DNA from: CANHEE01 sp043777755
Lineage (GTDB): Bacteria > Bacteroidota > Bacteroidia > Chitinophagales > Saprospiraceae
Reading direction: 5' to 3'
DNA length: 18,766 nucleotides
NCBI GenBank assembly: GCA_043777755.1
Contig: JAYWHK010000289.1
Span: 1 to 18,766 of the forward strand
Shown here: positions 1 to 7,302 of the stretch, piece after piece
How the letters are laid out: each line of letters starts with the position of its first letter
Numbering within the stretch: the first letter of the stretch is position 1
The notes under the pieces: generated by a model
What the model was told of the DNA's origin: nothing
The model's database searches: none
What the model saw: the letters and a program-made list of their open reading frames with translations, nothing else
Made by a program: the position numbers and the translations under genes

Positions 1-43
1 CTCAATTTTACTTGTTTACTTTGCATAGGATAATAAGGTTTGG

Positions 44-51
44 CAAAGGTA
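44..51 (-). promoter_or_regulatory. possible Bacteroidota -7 box for a leftward gene beyond the window
   Basis: Read on the minus strand, positions 51-44 give TACCTTTG, a match to the Bacteroidota sigma-A -7 consensus TAnnTTTG. I found no TTG about 19 nt upstream, so the -33 box is missing or degenerate. If real, it would start a transcript leaving the window at its left end. This is inference from one short motif. Confidence 0.3.
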
Positions 52-99
52 AGTATTTATTTCTTATTCGTTAGCTATTTAATGGTCGTGGCACTAGAA

Positions 100-183
100 T
101 GAAAGTGATTTTTTGGGGTCATTATTTCATAATGTATTGAAAATCAATAGCTGTAATTTTTTCCAATCCGAAAATCACTTTCA
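100..183. repeat. 13-bp inverted repeat with wide spacing
   Basis: Positions 100-112 (TGAAAGTGATTTT) and 171-183 are perfect reverse complements, 13 bp, separated by 58 nt. It lies next to the longer inverted repeat at 201-262. The spacing is too wide for an ordinary terminator. It could be a transposon-like end pair or a chance AT-rich match. Confidence 0.45.
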
Positions 184-200
184 CTTCAGTATAATTTACC

Positions 201-262
201 TCAAAACGCTCAGTAGGTTTTCTGCAACGTGCATTGCACAGAAAACCTACTGAGCGTTTTGA
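201..262. repeat. 24-bp perfect inverted repeat (hairpin)
   Basis: Positions 201-224 and 239-262 are exact reverse complements over 24 bp, with a 14-nt loop. Part of the loop region, 229-239, is itself a short palindrome (GTGCA-T-TGCAC). No T-run follows on either strand, so it is not a standard rho-independent terminator. A perfect stem this long between genes suggests a REP-like palindromic element. It does not resemble the hairpin at 17,353-17,429 in arm sequence, though the design (long perfect stem, intergenic) is alike. Confidence 0.75.
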
Positions 263-413
263 ATCAGCAATGGAAATAATGGCGCAATTAGCACAAAAAG
301 ACACTGCTAAGTAGGTATTAAAAACTATTTGTAACTATTTTTATTGATTGTATAGTAATCTAAAAAATAATTCTCATTTTCGTTATTACACTTATTAATT
401 GAATCTGAGAAAC

Positions 414-452
414 AAAAAAAGCTCACTTCCTACATAAACACAGGAAGTGAGC
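414..452 (-). terminator. rho-independent terminator of the act-cox operon
   Basis: On the minus strand, an 11-bp perfect stem (452-442 with 431-421, GCTCACTTCCT arm) with a 10-nt loop is followed directly by seven T residues (420-414). It starts 21 nt after the coxD stop codon. This is a textbook intrinsic terminator, and it marks the 3' end of the twelve-gene transcript. Confidence 0.9.
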
Positions 453-473
453 CAATAGCTATCTCTCGAATTC

Positions 474-878
474 TTAAAGAACCTTAGTTGTCGCAGGAAC
501 AATGTTCATTCCTTGCGGCTTCGCAGATTGTATATTAGAATTATCTTTGTCTTTAATTAATTGACGACGGTTTTTCCATGAATTTCCCTCTTGAAAAAAC
601 GCAATAACGCCCCAAACCAACAACAAAGTTGGTAATAAAACGCTCATCGCCAATCCTTTCACTTCGTACTTCATGTGCATAAATTCATATACGATAAAAT
701 ACGCTTTGTATAATGTTGCACCTATCATCGCAGGATACATAATCCATTTTGGAAAAGTCACACCATGAATCAAGTGTCCGTTTCCTAAAAGTGCAAAAAG
801 CACCTCAAGTACTGTAATTAAAGCCAAGAGTTTGAATCCGTACATTACAACTTTGATACCTTCTTCTCTACTTAACAT
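474..878 (-). CDS. coxD: cytochrome c oxidase subunit IV family protein
   Basis: This 134-residue membrane protein is the last gene of the operon. It has about three hydrophobic segments (roughly residues 13-33, 43-62 and 75-95) and then a hydrophilic, Lys/Asn/Gln-rich tail of about 40 residues. Small subunit IV proteins of this type sit at the edge of bacterial aa3/caa3 oxidases and help assembly or stability; they bind no metal. The assignment rests mainly on size, topology and position right after the second subunit III gene, because the family has few fixed residues. The gene is separated from coxC by 75 nt of AT-rich DNA and is followed by the operon terminator. The start is the ATG at 878, ahead of a short charged N-terminus. 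Confidence 0.8.
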   Translation of the reverse strand: MLSREEGIKVVMYGFKLLALITVLEVLFALLGNGHLIHGVTFPKWIMYPAMIGATLYKAYFIVYEFMHMKYEVKGLAMSVLLPTLLLVWGVIAFFQEGNSWKNRRQLIKDKDNSNIQSAKPQGMNIVPATTKVL

Positions 879-953
879 TTTTAATATATTTTGAGCTTTT
901 ACAAAAGCAAGTTTTAAAATTTGATTTTTTTCAAAAGATTTTACAAAAAAATC

Positions 954-1805
954 TTACAAAAGGTAGAATACTAAGAATACAAATACCCAAACCAAATCGA
1001 CAAAGTGCCAATAAAGTCCAATTTTTTCTACCATTTCATAGTGATTGCCTCTATTTTGATACAAACCACTTGCGGCGTTCAACATGATAATAAACAAAAA
1101 TACCACACCTGACAATACGTGGAATCCATGGAATCCCGTAATAAAAAAGAACAACGCACCAAATGCTTTTGGTCCAAACTCCAACTGAGAAGTCTGACCT
1201 GCATCAGGGCCGCTTGTAATTTTGTATTTTCGGAAATCAAACTCTGTCTGACCGTTATGCTCATGTCCATGAATTAAATACGAAGTACCAGCCTTGAATA
1301 CCTCAGCTGTTTCTTTGCCATCTTTATCCAAATAAACACCATCAACGGAGTGTGTTCCAAAAGGATTACGTGTAACACTTACATTCTCGCCTTTGATCAA
1401 TGTCGTCCATTCCCAAGCCTGACAACCTAAAAAAGTTGCACCACCAAGAATAGTCAATAACATCCAAAAAACCACACCTTTCTGATTACCAGCGTGACCT
1501 TCTTGTACTGCCCGCACCATTGTTACGGAACTAATGATTAGGACGAATGTCATAAACGTTACGAAAATCAAGGGTGCTTCCATATCGCCCAAAAAAGGAG
1601 CTTTTGCAAACACAAAATCAGGTAAAGGCCAAGTAAAGCTACTAAAGCGTAAGGTACCGTAAGCAATCAAGAATCCTGCGAAAGTGAACGCATCAGATAA
1701 TAGGAAATACCACATCATTAATTTGCCGTAGCTCGCCTTAAAAGGTTCGCTTGCGCCATTCCAATCTGTTGTTTGTACTCCGTGTGTTGTATCAACTGAA
1801 GCCAT
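954..1805 (-). CDS. coxC: cytochrome c oxidase subunit III, long form
   Basis: This 283-residue heme-copper oxidase subunit III has five predicted membrane helices (about 28-50, 76-100, 109-131, 213-245 and 264-283). The family signatures are visible: GFHGFHVLSG in helix 4 and YWHFVDLVWVF in the last helix. Subunit III binds no redox metal; it stabilises subunit I and supports proton uptake. A soluble insert of about 75 residues (roughly 134-211), with a His/Glu-rich HGHEHNG stretch, lies between helices 3 and 4. The shorter neighbouring subunit III lacks it. The insert should face outside or inside as a single loop and could contact alternative complex III. It is one of two subunit III genes in the operon, a common Bacteroidota arrangement; the two are about 130 nt apart. 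Confidence 0.9.
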   Translation of the reverse strand: MASVDTTHGVQTTDWNGASEPFKASYGKLMMWYFLLSDAFTFAGFLIAYGTLRFSSFTWPLPDFVFAKAPFLGDMEAPLIFVTFMTFVLIISSVTMVRAVQEGHAGNQKGVVFWMLLTILGGATFLGCQAWEWTTLIKGENVSVTRNPFGTHSVDGVYLDKDGKETAEVFKAGTSYLIHGHEHNGQTEFDFRKYKITSGPDAGQTSQLEFGPKAFGALFFFITGFHGFHVLSGVVFLFIIMLNAASGLYQNRGNHYEMVEKIGLYWHFVDLVWVFVFLVFYLL

Positions 1806-1896
1806 TGTCTTATGTAAAGTTAGTTTGTGTTTTTTTAATTTTTTTCACTTAAAAAAACAATATAGTTTTAAAAAATAATTATCAAAATTTAAAGGC

Positions 1897-1922
1897 AATC
1901 AAAACACAATAATGTTTTGATT
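1897..1922. repeat. 9-bp hairpin between the two coxC genes
   Basis: Positions 1897-1905 (AATCAAAAC) and 1914-1922 are perfect reverse complements around an 8-nt loop, 14 nt beyond the stop codon of the short coxC. It is AT-rich and lacks a T-run in the minus direction, so it is more likely an mRNA processing or stability element than a full terminator. Confidence 0.4.
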
Positions 1923-1935
1923 AAATGTCCTTGCT

Positions 1936-2514
1936 TTAACGTTGAAAGAGCATAAATACTAATAAATATACCCAAAGTAAATCTACAAAATGCCAATATT
2001 GATTGGTCAATTCAAAACGTAGTTTTCGTACAGGTGTCACCTTGTATTTTAAGCCAAAAGCGTGCATTGTTGCTACTGCAATTGCCCCTACTCCACCTAA
2101 AACGTGTGCAACGTGAAGACCCGTAAGTAAATAAACAAATGAACCCGCTGGATTTCCTTTCAAATCTACGCCAATTGCAGTAAGTTGTTCCCAACCTAAG
2201 TATTGCGTTATCATAAATCCAAATCCAAGCAATAAACTTAACACTAAAAGACCTTTGTAGCCTTTTTCATTTCCATTTAAAAATGCTTGATATGCAAAAT
2301 GTAAGGTAGCACTACTCAATAAAATAATAGCTGTACTTACAAAAAACATAGAGGGCAACCTAAATTCTAACCAGTTTCCCGCAGCTTGTCGTACTATATA
2401 AGCACTTGTCAAACCAGCAAACATCATTAGAATACTTGCAAAAGAAACATACAATGCAAACTTTTTTGGATGTATTCGATTTCTTTGAGTAGCTGAATCT
2501 TTTACTGTACTCAT
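1936..2514 (-). CDS. coxC: cytochrome c oxidase subunit III, short form
   Basis: This 192-residue subunit III has five membrane helices (about 18-41, 54-82, 90-111, 124-153 and 168-190). It carries the family signatures TGLHVAHVLGG in helix 4 and YWHFVDLLWVYLL in helix 5. The length suits the minimal five-helix form without the N-terminal helix pair of mitochondrial COX3. It is the first of two subunit III genes and starts 3 nt after the ctaB stop codon, so the two are probably translationally coupled. It aligns by eye with the longer neighbour in helices 1, 4 and 5, which points to an old duplication. It contributes structure, not redox chemistry, to the aa3 oxidase. Confidence 0.9.
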   Translation of the reverse strand: MSTVKDSATQRNRIHPKKFALYVSFASILMMFAGLTSAYIVRQAAGNWLEFRLPSMFFVSTAIILLSSATLHFAYQAFLNGNEKGYKGLLVLSLLLGFGFMITQYLGWEQLTAIGVDLKGNPAGSFVYLLTGLHVAHVLGGVGAIAVATMHAFGLKYKVTPVRKLRFELTNQYWHFVDLLWVYLLVFMLFQR

Positions 2515-2517
2515 TTT

Positions 2518-3408
2518 TTATATTTTATCCAATGCCAATGCAATTTGAGCAATTGGCAAGTAGAAAAATGAACAAAACATTAAACTTCGAGCCGCTTCGT
2601 TGGTACATTTTCGATACAACTGGAAAGCATAGTAAGCAAAAATAGCTGCTGCTACACTCAATACAACCGCCGAAATAATACCTGTAAAGCCCAAAGCATA
2701 AGGTGCAACACTCGCTGGAATCATAAACATAGCGTACATAAATGAATTCCAACCAACACTACTATCTAAGTTACCTTCCGAAGAAGGCAACAAATTGAAA
2801 CCAGCTCTTTTATAATCTTCATCAGCCAACCATGCAATTGCCCAAAAATGGGGAAACTGCCATAGAAACTGAATTGTGAACAAAGACATCGCTAAGGTTG
2901 TCATTGTTCCTGACACAGCAACACTTCCTATCATTGCTGGTAAAGCTCCTGGAATTGCACCAATCATCACAGCTATTGGCGACACTCTTTTCATAGGAGT
3001 ATAAACAAACGCATAAGAAACCAGCGACAAAGCTCCAAGTAAAACAGTCATTGGATTAAAAGTTGCAAGTAGCATCAATCCAATTAGACTCATTAAACCA
3101 GCTGCCAAGACTGCTTCTGTAACTGTCATACGACCCGTTACCAAAGGTCTATTTTCAGTACGTTTCATTTGTTTGTCAAAGTCTTTTTCAAAGACTTCAT
3201 TCAAGGCATTTGAAGCTCCCGTCACTAAAAAACCAGCCAATGACAGTATTGCAACGTCTTTCCAATTGATAGAACCTTTTACAGTAGTAATGTAAGATAA
3301 CGTTGCCGAAAAAACAACCAATAGATTCAAGCGATGTTTTACTAATACTTTATAATCTTCTATTTTTTGTTTGATAGCTGACGAAAAACTTAACTTAGCT
3401 GTATTCAT
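2518..3408 (-). CDS. ctaB: protoheme IX farnesyltransferase (heme O synthase)
   Basis: This 296-residue UbiA-family prenyltransferase adds a farnesyl group to heme b, giving heme O, the precursor of heme A in the oxidase encoded around it. The family motifs are visible: the Asp-rich region N-x3-D-x3-D (within ALNEVFEKDFDKQMKRTENRP, about residues 66-86), which binds Mg-farnesyl diphosphate, and the second acidic loop LADEDYKRAGFNLLP (about residue 195). The rest is a run of hydrophobic helices, as expected for an inner-membrane enzyme. Length is normal. It lies between coxA and coxC, so heme supply is co-expressed with the apoenzyme. The partner heme A synthase (ctaA) is not in this window. 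A large imperfect hairpin (3490-3596) lies in the 233-nt spacer ahead of the gene. Confidence 0.95.
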   Translation of the reverse strand: MNTAKLSFSSAIKQKIEDYKVLVKHRLNLLVVFSATLSYITTVKGSINWKDVAILSLAGFLVTGASNALNEVFEKDFDKQMKRTENRPLVTGRMTVTEAVLAAGLMSLIGLMLLATFNPMTVLLGALSLVSYAFVYTPMKRVSPIAVMIGAIPGALPAMIGSVAVSGTMTTLAMSLFTIQFLWQFPHFWAIAWLADEDYKRAGFNLLPSSEGNLDSSVGWNSFMYAMFMIPASVAPYALGFTGIISAVVLSVAAAIFAYYAFQLYRKCTNEAARSLMFCSFFYLPIAQIALALDKI

Positions 3409-3489
3409 TACTATATTAAAATGAAAATAAGAATTTATAACTTAAAATTTTAGATGTAACCGTGTATTTTACGCTTAAGAGGCGTACAG

Positions 3490-3596
3490 AAATAAATATG
3501 GTTATTTTGTCGTTGAGAAAAAATACAAATAACTGACTAGAAGGAAGTTACTTGTGTTTTTTCTCAATCGACTGAAAAAAATAACCACATTTATTT
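3490..3596. repeat. large imperfect inverted repeat between coxA and ctaB
   Basis: Positions 3490-3533 and 3547-3596 are reverse complements over about 44-50 nt with only a few mismatches and a short bulge. The outer part pairs AAATAAAT.TGGTTATTTT with its complement, and the inner part pairs TGAGAAAAAA.ACAA.TAAC with its complement. The loop is about 13 nt. No T-run follows on the minus strand. The compensating, imperfect arms look like a MITE-like palindromic element or a structured mRNA segment rather than a simple terminator. Confidence 0.7.
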
Positions 3597-3641
3597 TAGC
3601 CCAACTACTTAGATCTAAAACTTTACTTTTTTACTGTTTGT

Positions 3642-5492
3642 TTAGTGATCTCCACCATCTGCCTCACCTGGTGCTAACGGCTCGTACTGAGGGATAAACT
3701 CACGACCATTTTTACCATAGTCATACGCCCAACGCTGTGTCACAGGCAAGTTGCCTTCCCAGTTTCCGTGTCCAGTTTCGATTGGTGTCGTCCATTCTAA
3801 AGTGTTAGCGTTGTAAGGGTTCTTCTCTGTCATTTTTTTACCATTCCAAATTGAATAGAAGAAATTGACAACAAATAAAATCTGTAATGCAAATACTGCA
3901 ATCGCTGCAATAGTGATGAACTTATTGGTGTCTTCAAAGTGCTTGAAAGCATCAAAAGTATCAAAACGGTAGTAACGACGAGGCAAACCAGCCATACCTA
4001 AATAGTGCATAGGCCAGAAAATCGCATAAGCTCCAATGATAGTTCCCCAGAAGTGAATCTTACCCATTGCTTCGTTCATAAAACGGCCATACATTTTTGG
4101 AAACCAGTGATAAATACCTGCAAACATACCAAAAAACGCTGCAACACCCATTACAATATGAAAGTGCGCCACAACAAAATAGTTATCGTGCATTTGAATA
4201 TCAATCGCTGAGTTTCCTAAGAAAATACCTGTCAAACCACCTGAAATAAACATTGAGATGAAACCCATTGCAAACATCATAGCAGCGTTATACCTGATAT
4301 TACCACCATAAAGCGTAGCAATCCAGTTAAACACCTTTACCGCAGAAGGTACTGCAATAATAAGCGTAAAAATTACAAAGAAATTAGAAATAAATGGATT
4401 TACACCTGACATAAACATGTGGTGCGCCCAAACGATAAACGCCAAGAATCCAATCGCTAAAATAGAAAAAACCATCGCTTTGTAACCAAAAACTGGTTTA
4501 CGTGCGTGTACTGATAATACTTCTGATACCAAACCCATTGCTGGCAAAATGATAATATACACCTCAGGGTGTCCTAAAAACCAGAATAAGTGTTGGTATA
4601 AAATCGGCGAACCACCAACTTGCTCCAATGCTTTTCCTCCAATAAAGATTTCACTCAAAAAGAATGATGTTCCCATACTACGGTCAAACATTAACAAAAA
4701 GAAACCTGACACCAATACTGGAAATGATAAAATACCCAAGATTGCTGTTACAAAAAATGCCCAAATAGTCAAAGGCATTCTCCAAAGCGTCATTCCTTTT
4801 GTACGAAGGTTCAATACAGTAGTTACATAGTTGATACCACCTAACAATACAGAAACAACAAATAAAGTCAAACTTACCAACCATAAAGTCATACCAGCAC
4901 CCGAACCTGTCGATGCTTGTGGCAATGCACTTAATGGCGGATATGCCGTCCAACCACCCGAGAATGGTCCAGTACTCAAAAACAATGAAAATAACATTAC
5001 CAGTCCTGATAAGAAGAAGAACCAGTAAGACAACATATTCAAGAAGCCAGATGCCATGTCACGTGCGCCTAATTGTAATGGAATCAACAAATTAGAGAAA
5101 GTTCCACTTAATCCTGCTGTTAGTACGAAAAACACGAGAATAGTACCGTGCATAGTCACTAAAGCATAGTAAAAATCAGGAGCTAATCTACCCGTACCAG
5201 CTTCGTCCAATGTAATCCATTGCCCTAAGATAGGACGCAACCAAGACATATCATTCTCAGGAAAACCCAATTGTAAACGGAAAATAACTGACATTCCCGC
5301 ACCAATAATTGCCCATAACATTCCTGTGATTAGGAATTGCTTTGCAATCATTTTGTGGTCTTGGCTAAAAATATAAGTCGTAATAAAATTAGATTGATAC
5401 TTATCTCCATGATGATGCTCATGGAAGTGATCATCGTAACCCTGCTCATTAATGAGTACCTCTTCGCTGTACTTTGTTTTTACCTCAGCCAT
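3642..5492 (-). CDS. coxA: cytochrome c oxidase subunit I (aa3-type)
   Basis: This 616-residue catalytic subunit of the terminal oxidase reduces O2 to water at a heme a3-CuB site and pumps protons. Visible family landmarks, in order, are the low-spin heme His in MHGTILVFF, the D-channel pattern N-x-D-x-N in SNLLIPLQLGARDMASGFLN, the CuB/Tyr helix GHPEVYIIILP with the Glu of A1-type oxidases, the HH pair in AHHMFMSG, the K-channel Lys in PSAVKVFNW, and the heme a/a3 His pair in NYFVVAHFHIVMG. All metal ligands are present, so it should be active. About 12 helices are expected. The cytoplasmic N-terminus is His-rich (DDHFHEHHHG) and the C-terminus ends in EADGGDH. It starts 117 nt after the coxB stop. 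Confidence 0.98.
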   Translation of the reverse strand: MAEVKTKYSEEVLINEQGYDDHFHEHHHGDKYQSNFITTYIFSQDHKMIAKQFLITGMLWAIIGAGMSVIFRLQLGFPENDMSWLRPILGQWITLDEAGTGRLAPDFYYALVTMHGTILVFFVLTAGLSGTFSNLLIPLQLGARDMASGFLNMLSYWFFFLSGLVMLFSLFLSTGPFSGGWTAYPPLSALPQASTGSGAGMTLWLVSLTLFVVSVLLGGINYVTTVLNLRTKGMTLWRMPLTIWAFFVTAILGILSFPVLVSGFFLLMFDRSMGTSFFLSEIFIGGKALEQVGGSPILYQHLFWFLGHPEVYIIILPAMGLVSEVLSVHARKPVFGYKAMVFSILAIGFLAFIVWAHHMFMSGVNPFISNFFVIFTLIIAVPSAVKVFNWIATLYGGNIRYNAAMMFAMGFISMFISGGLTGIFLGNSAIDIQMHDNYFVVAHFHIVMGVAAFFGMFAGIYHWFPKMYGRFMNEAMGKIHFWGTIIGAYAIFWPMHYLGMAGLPRRYYRFDTFDAFKHFEDTNKFITIAAIAVFALQILFVVNFFYSIWNGKKMTEKNPYNANTLEWTTPIETGHGNWEGNLPVTQRWAYDYGKNGREFIPQYEPLAPGEADGGDH

Positions 5493-5608
5493 AATTAGAG
5501 ATTTTTTTAATTTTTTTTACCAAAATAGGTAAATAATATTTTATAATAAGTTTGCTTGAAAGATGTTTTTTGCAAACGTTTATAGTAATCTAATGTAATT
5601 TTGAAAAA

Positions 5609-7129
5609 TTATTTTTTCAAAATTGTGAACTCTGTACGACGGTTTTTCGCTCTTGCTTCCGCTGTATCAGCTGGATCTAATGGTTTTGTAGAACCGTAAC
5701 CCGCTGCACGCATACGTGAATCAGCAACACCCTTAGCCAATAAATAAGCTTTTACTGCCGCTGCACGTTGTGAAGACAAAGATTGATTTGCTGCTGCATC
5801 GCCAACATTGTCAGTATGACCAGAAACCTCAACTGCTAATGTCGGATGTGCCGCAAACTCCTCTGCTAAAACATCTAACTGGTATTTTGAAGAAGCCGCT
5901 AAATTAGCCGAACCAGTTTCAAATGTTACATAATCCAACTTAAGTGTTGCATTTGTTGCAGCACTATCTTTTAACGTTTTTTCAATATCAGCCTTTAAAG
6001 CCGCAGCACCAGCCATCGCTTCAAAGTCCAATACCTTACCTTCGTTAGGATCTTCGTCTGTACCATCAGGTCGTTTCAAACCTTTATTATGAATCTCTGT
6101 CAAATAGTGTGACTTCTGCTTCGCTACCCATTTGTCATATTCAGCCTGAGAAACGATTTTGACGATTTTACGCATTGAATAGTGACCTTTTCCACAAAGT
6201 TCAGCACAAGCCAATTCGTAATCAAACTTTTCCCAACGGGTCTTACTTTCTGGATCTTTGGGGTCGTAAGGCTCATTCCATTCAGGAGAGCTTTTCAAAC
6301 GCATACGATAATCCTCCGTTGTAATTGTTGGAGTGAACACAAAGTAAGTTGGTAGTCCAGGAACAGCATCCATCTTAACACGGAAATGTGGCAAATAAAA
6401 ATTGTGCAACACGTCACGTGATGTAACACGAACACGCACCTTCTTGTTCACAGGTAAAACTATTTCGCCTGGATAGAAATCGTCAGCGCCCTTAGCATCT
6501 GTCCAATCTTGACCAAGTGGATTGTTTGCAGTAATTTTATGATAATCCTTTGTACCTAATGCTTTGTCAGCACCTGGATAACGAAGATTCCAAGCCCATT
6601 GCATACCGTTGGCTTCAATTTCCATATAGTCATCGCCTTCGTTAACATCAGCCATGACCTCGTTCCAAGTATCCAAACCTCCAATAACCAAAAATGTCAT
6701 TACAACAGCAGGTATTGCAGTCCAAATCATTTCTAATTTGTTATCGTGTGGTATATACAATACCTTACGACCTTCACGACCACGGAACTTGTAACCGTAC
6801 CAAAACAATAGAATTTGGGTAATGAAAAATACAATACCCGTAGCTACCAATGTGATATTAAAAGTATGATCAATTAATCCACCATGCTGAGATGCCGAAA
6901 TATGTGGTCCATACCAAAGCATATCTTGCATATAAAAAGATGCAGATACTACACAGAATGTTAAAAAGCACACACCAAAGACAACCATTCCACGAGCGTT
7001 CCATTCGTTGGTTTCTTTTTGGGCTTCTTTTTCACCTCTAATTCTTGCTGACAACTCAGATACTTTTCCTATCTGAACCGCTACGATTGCCAACATTACA
7101 ACACACAACAAGACAATTAGTGCCGTCAT
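5609..7129 (-). CDS. coxB: cytochrome c oxidase subunit II fused to an OmpA peptidoglycan-binding domain
   Basis: This 506-residue CoxB is much longer than usual. Residues 1-20 and 48-67 form two extra N-terminal helices. Residues 88-112 and 132-152 are the two standard subunit II helices. The periplasmic cupredoxin follows, with a first His ligand in VLHNFYLPHF and a complete CuA motif C308-AEL-C312-x3-H316-x2-M319. A linker (about 330-395) leads to an OmpA-like domain (about 397-506): VTFETGSANL, GHTDNVG, LSSQRAAAV, GYGSTKP and NRRTEF. Asp440 and Arg455 are 15 apart, the spacing of the diaminopimelate-binding pair in known OmpA domains. The C-terminus of subunit II lies in the periplasm, so peptidoglycan binding is topologically possible. 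I chose the ATG at 7129; an upstream in-frame ATG at 7177 adds 16 polar residues and is less likely. Confidence 0.96.
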   Translation of the reverse strand: MTALIVLLCVVMLAIVAVQIGKVSELSARIRGEKEAQKETNEWNARGMVVFGVCFLTFCVVSASFYMQDMLWYGPHISASQHGGLIDHTFNITLVATGIVFFITQILLFWYGYKFRGREGRKVLYIPHDNKLEMIWTAIPAVVMTFLVIGGLDTWNEVMADVNEGDDYMEIEANGMQWAWNLRYPGADKALGTKDYHKITANNPLGQDWTDAKGADDFYPGEIVLPVNKKVRVRVTSRDVLHNFYLPHFRVKMDAVPGLPTYFVFTPTITTEDYRMRLKSSPEWNEPYDPKDPESKTRWEKFDYELACAELCGKGHYSMRKIVKIVSQAEYDKWVAKQKSHYLTEIHNKGLKRPDGTDEDPNEGKVLDFEAMAGAAALKADIEKTLKDSAATNATLKLDYVTFETGSANLAASSKYQLDVLAEEFAAHPTLAVEVSGHTDNVGDAAANQSLSSQRAAAVKAYLLAKGVADSRMRAAGYGSTKPLDPADTAEARAKNRRTEFTILKK

Positions 7130-7217
7130 TATTTTTTCATTTTTTAATTGATTTTTCCAAGAAAAAAGAAAAACCAAGAATTATTTTAAAATTGAGAATA
7201 TCCTCAATAATTTACTG

Positions 7218-7250
7218 CAAATTTAATAGCAAAACCATATAAATGGTTTT
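7218..7250 (-). promoter_or_regulatory. possible weak internal promoter and hairpin before coxB
   Basis: On the minus strand, 7225-7218 reads TAAATTTG, a match to the TAnnTTTG -7 box, but no TTG is found about 19 nt upstream. Directly above it, 7231-7237 and 7244-7250 form a 7-bp AT-rich hairpin. Together they lie in the 173-nt spacer between actF and coxB and could let the oxidase genes be expressed or processed separately from the act genes. Evidence is weak. Confidence 0.3.
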
Positions 7251-7302
7251 ATAAAGTATGATTTTTTACATTATTTAGATTTAATCCAAACAATAAATCA
7301 TA

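Larger units (their letters stand above)
1..410. other. gene-poor region left of the operon terminator
   Basis: I see no convincing gene here. The longest minus-strand reading frame (60 codons, 122-304) runs straight through a 24-bp perfect inverted repeat, so it is most likely an accident of that structure. The stretch holds two inverted repeats (100-183 and 201-262) and, near the left edge, a possible promoter for a leftward gene outside the window. The operon terminator at 414-452 closes its right side. Confidence 0.6.

Noticed and set aside
122..304. 60-codon minus-strand reading frame as a gene
   Set aside because: Most of it is the 24-bp inverted repeat read through; no ribosome site and no protein-like pattern.
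7130..7177. Upstream ATG for coxB
   Set aside because: It adds a polar 16-residue stretch before a clean hydrophobic N-terminus; the ATG at 7129 fits better.
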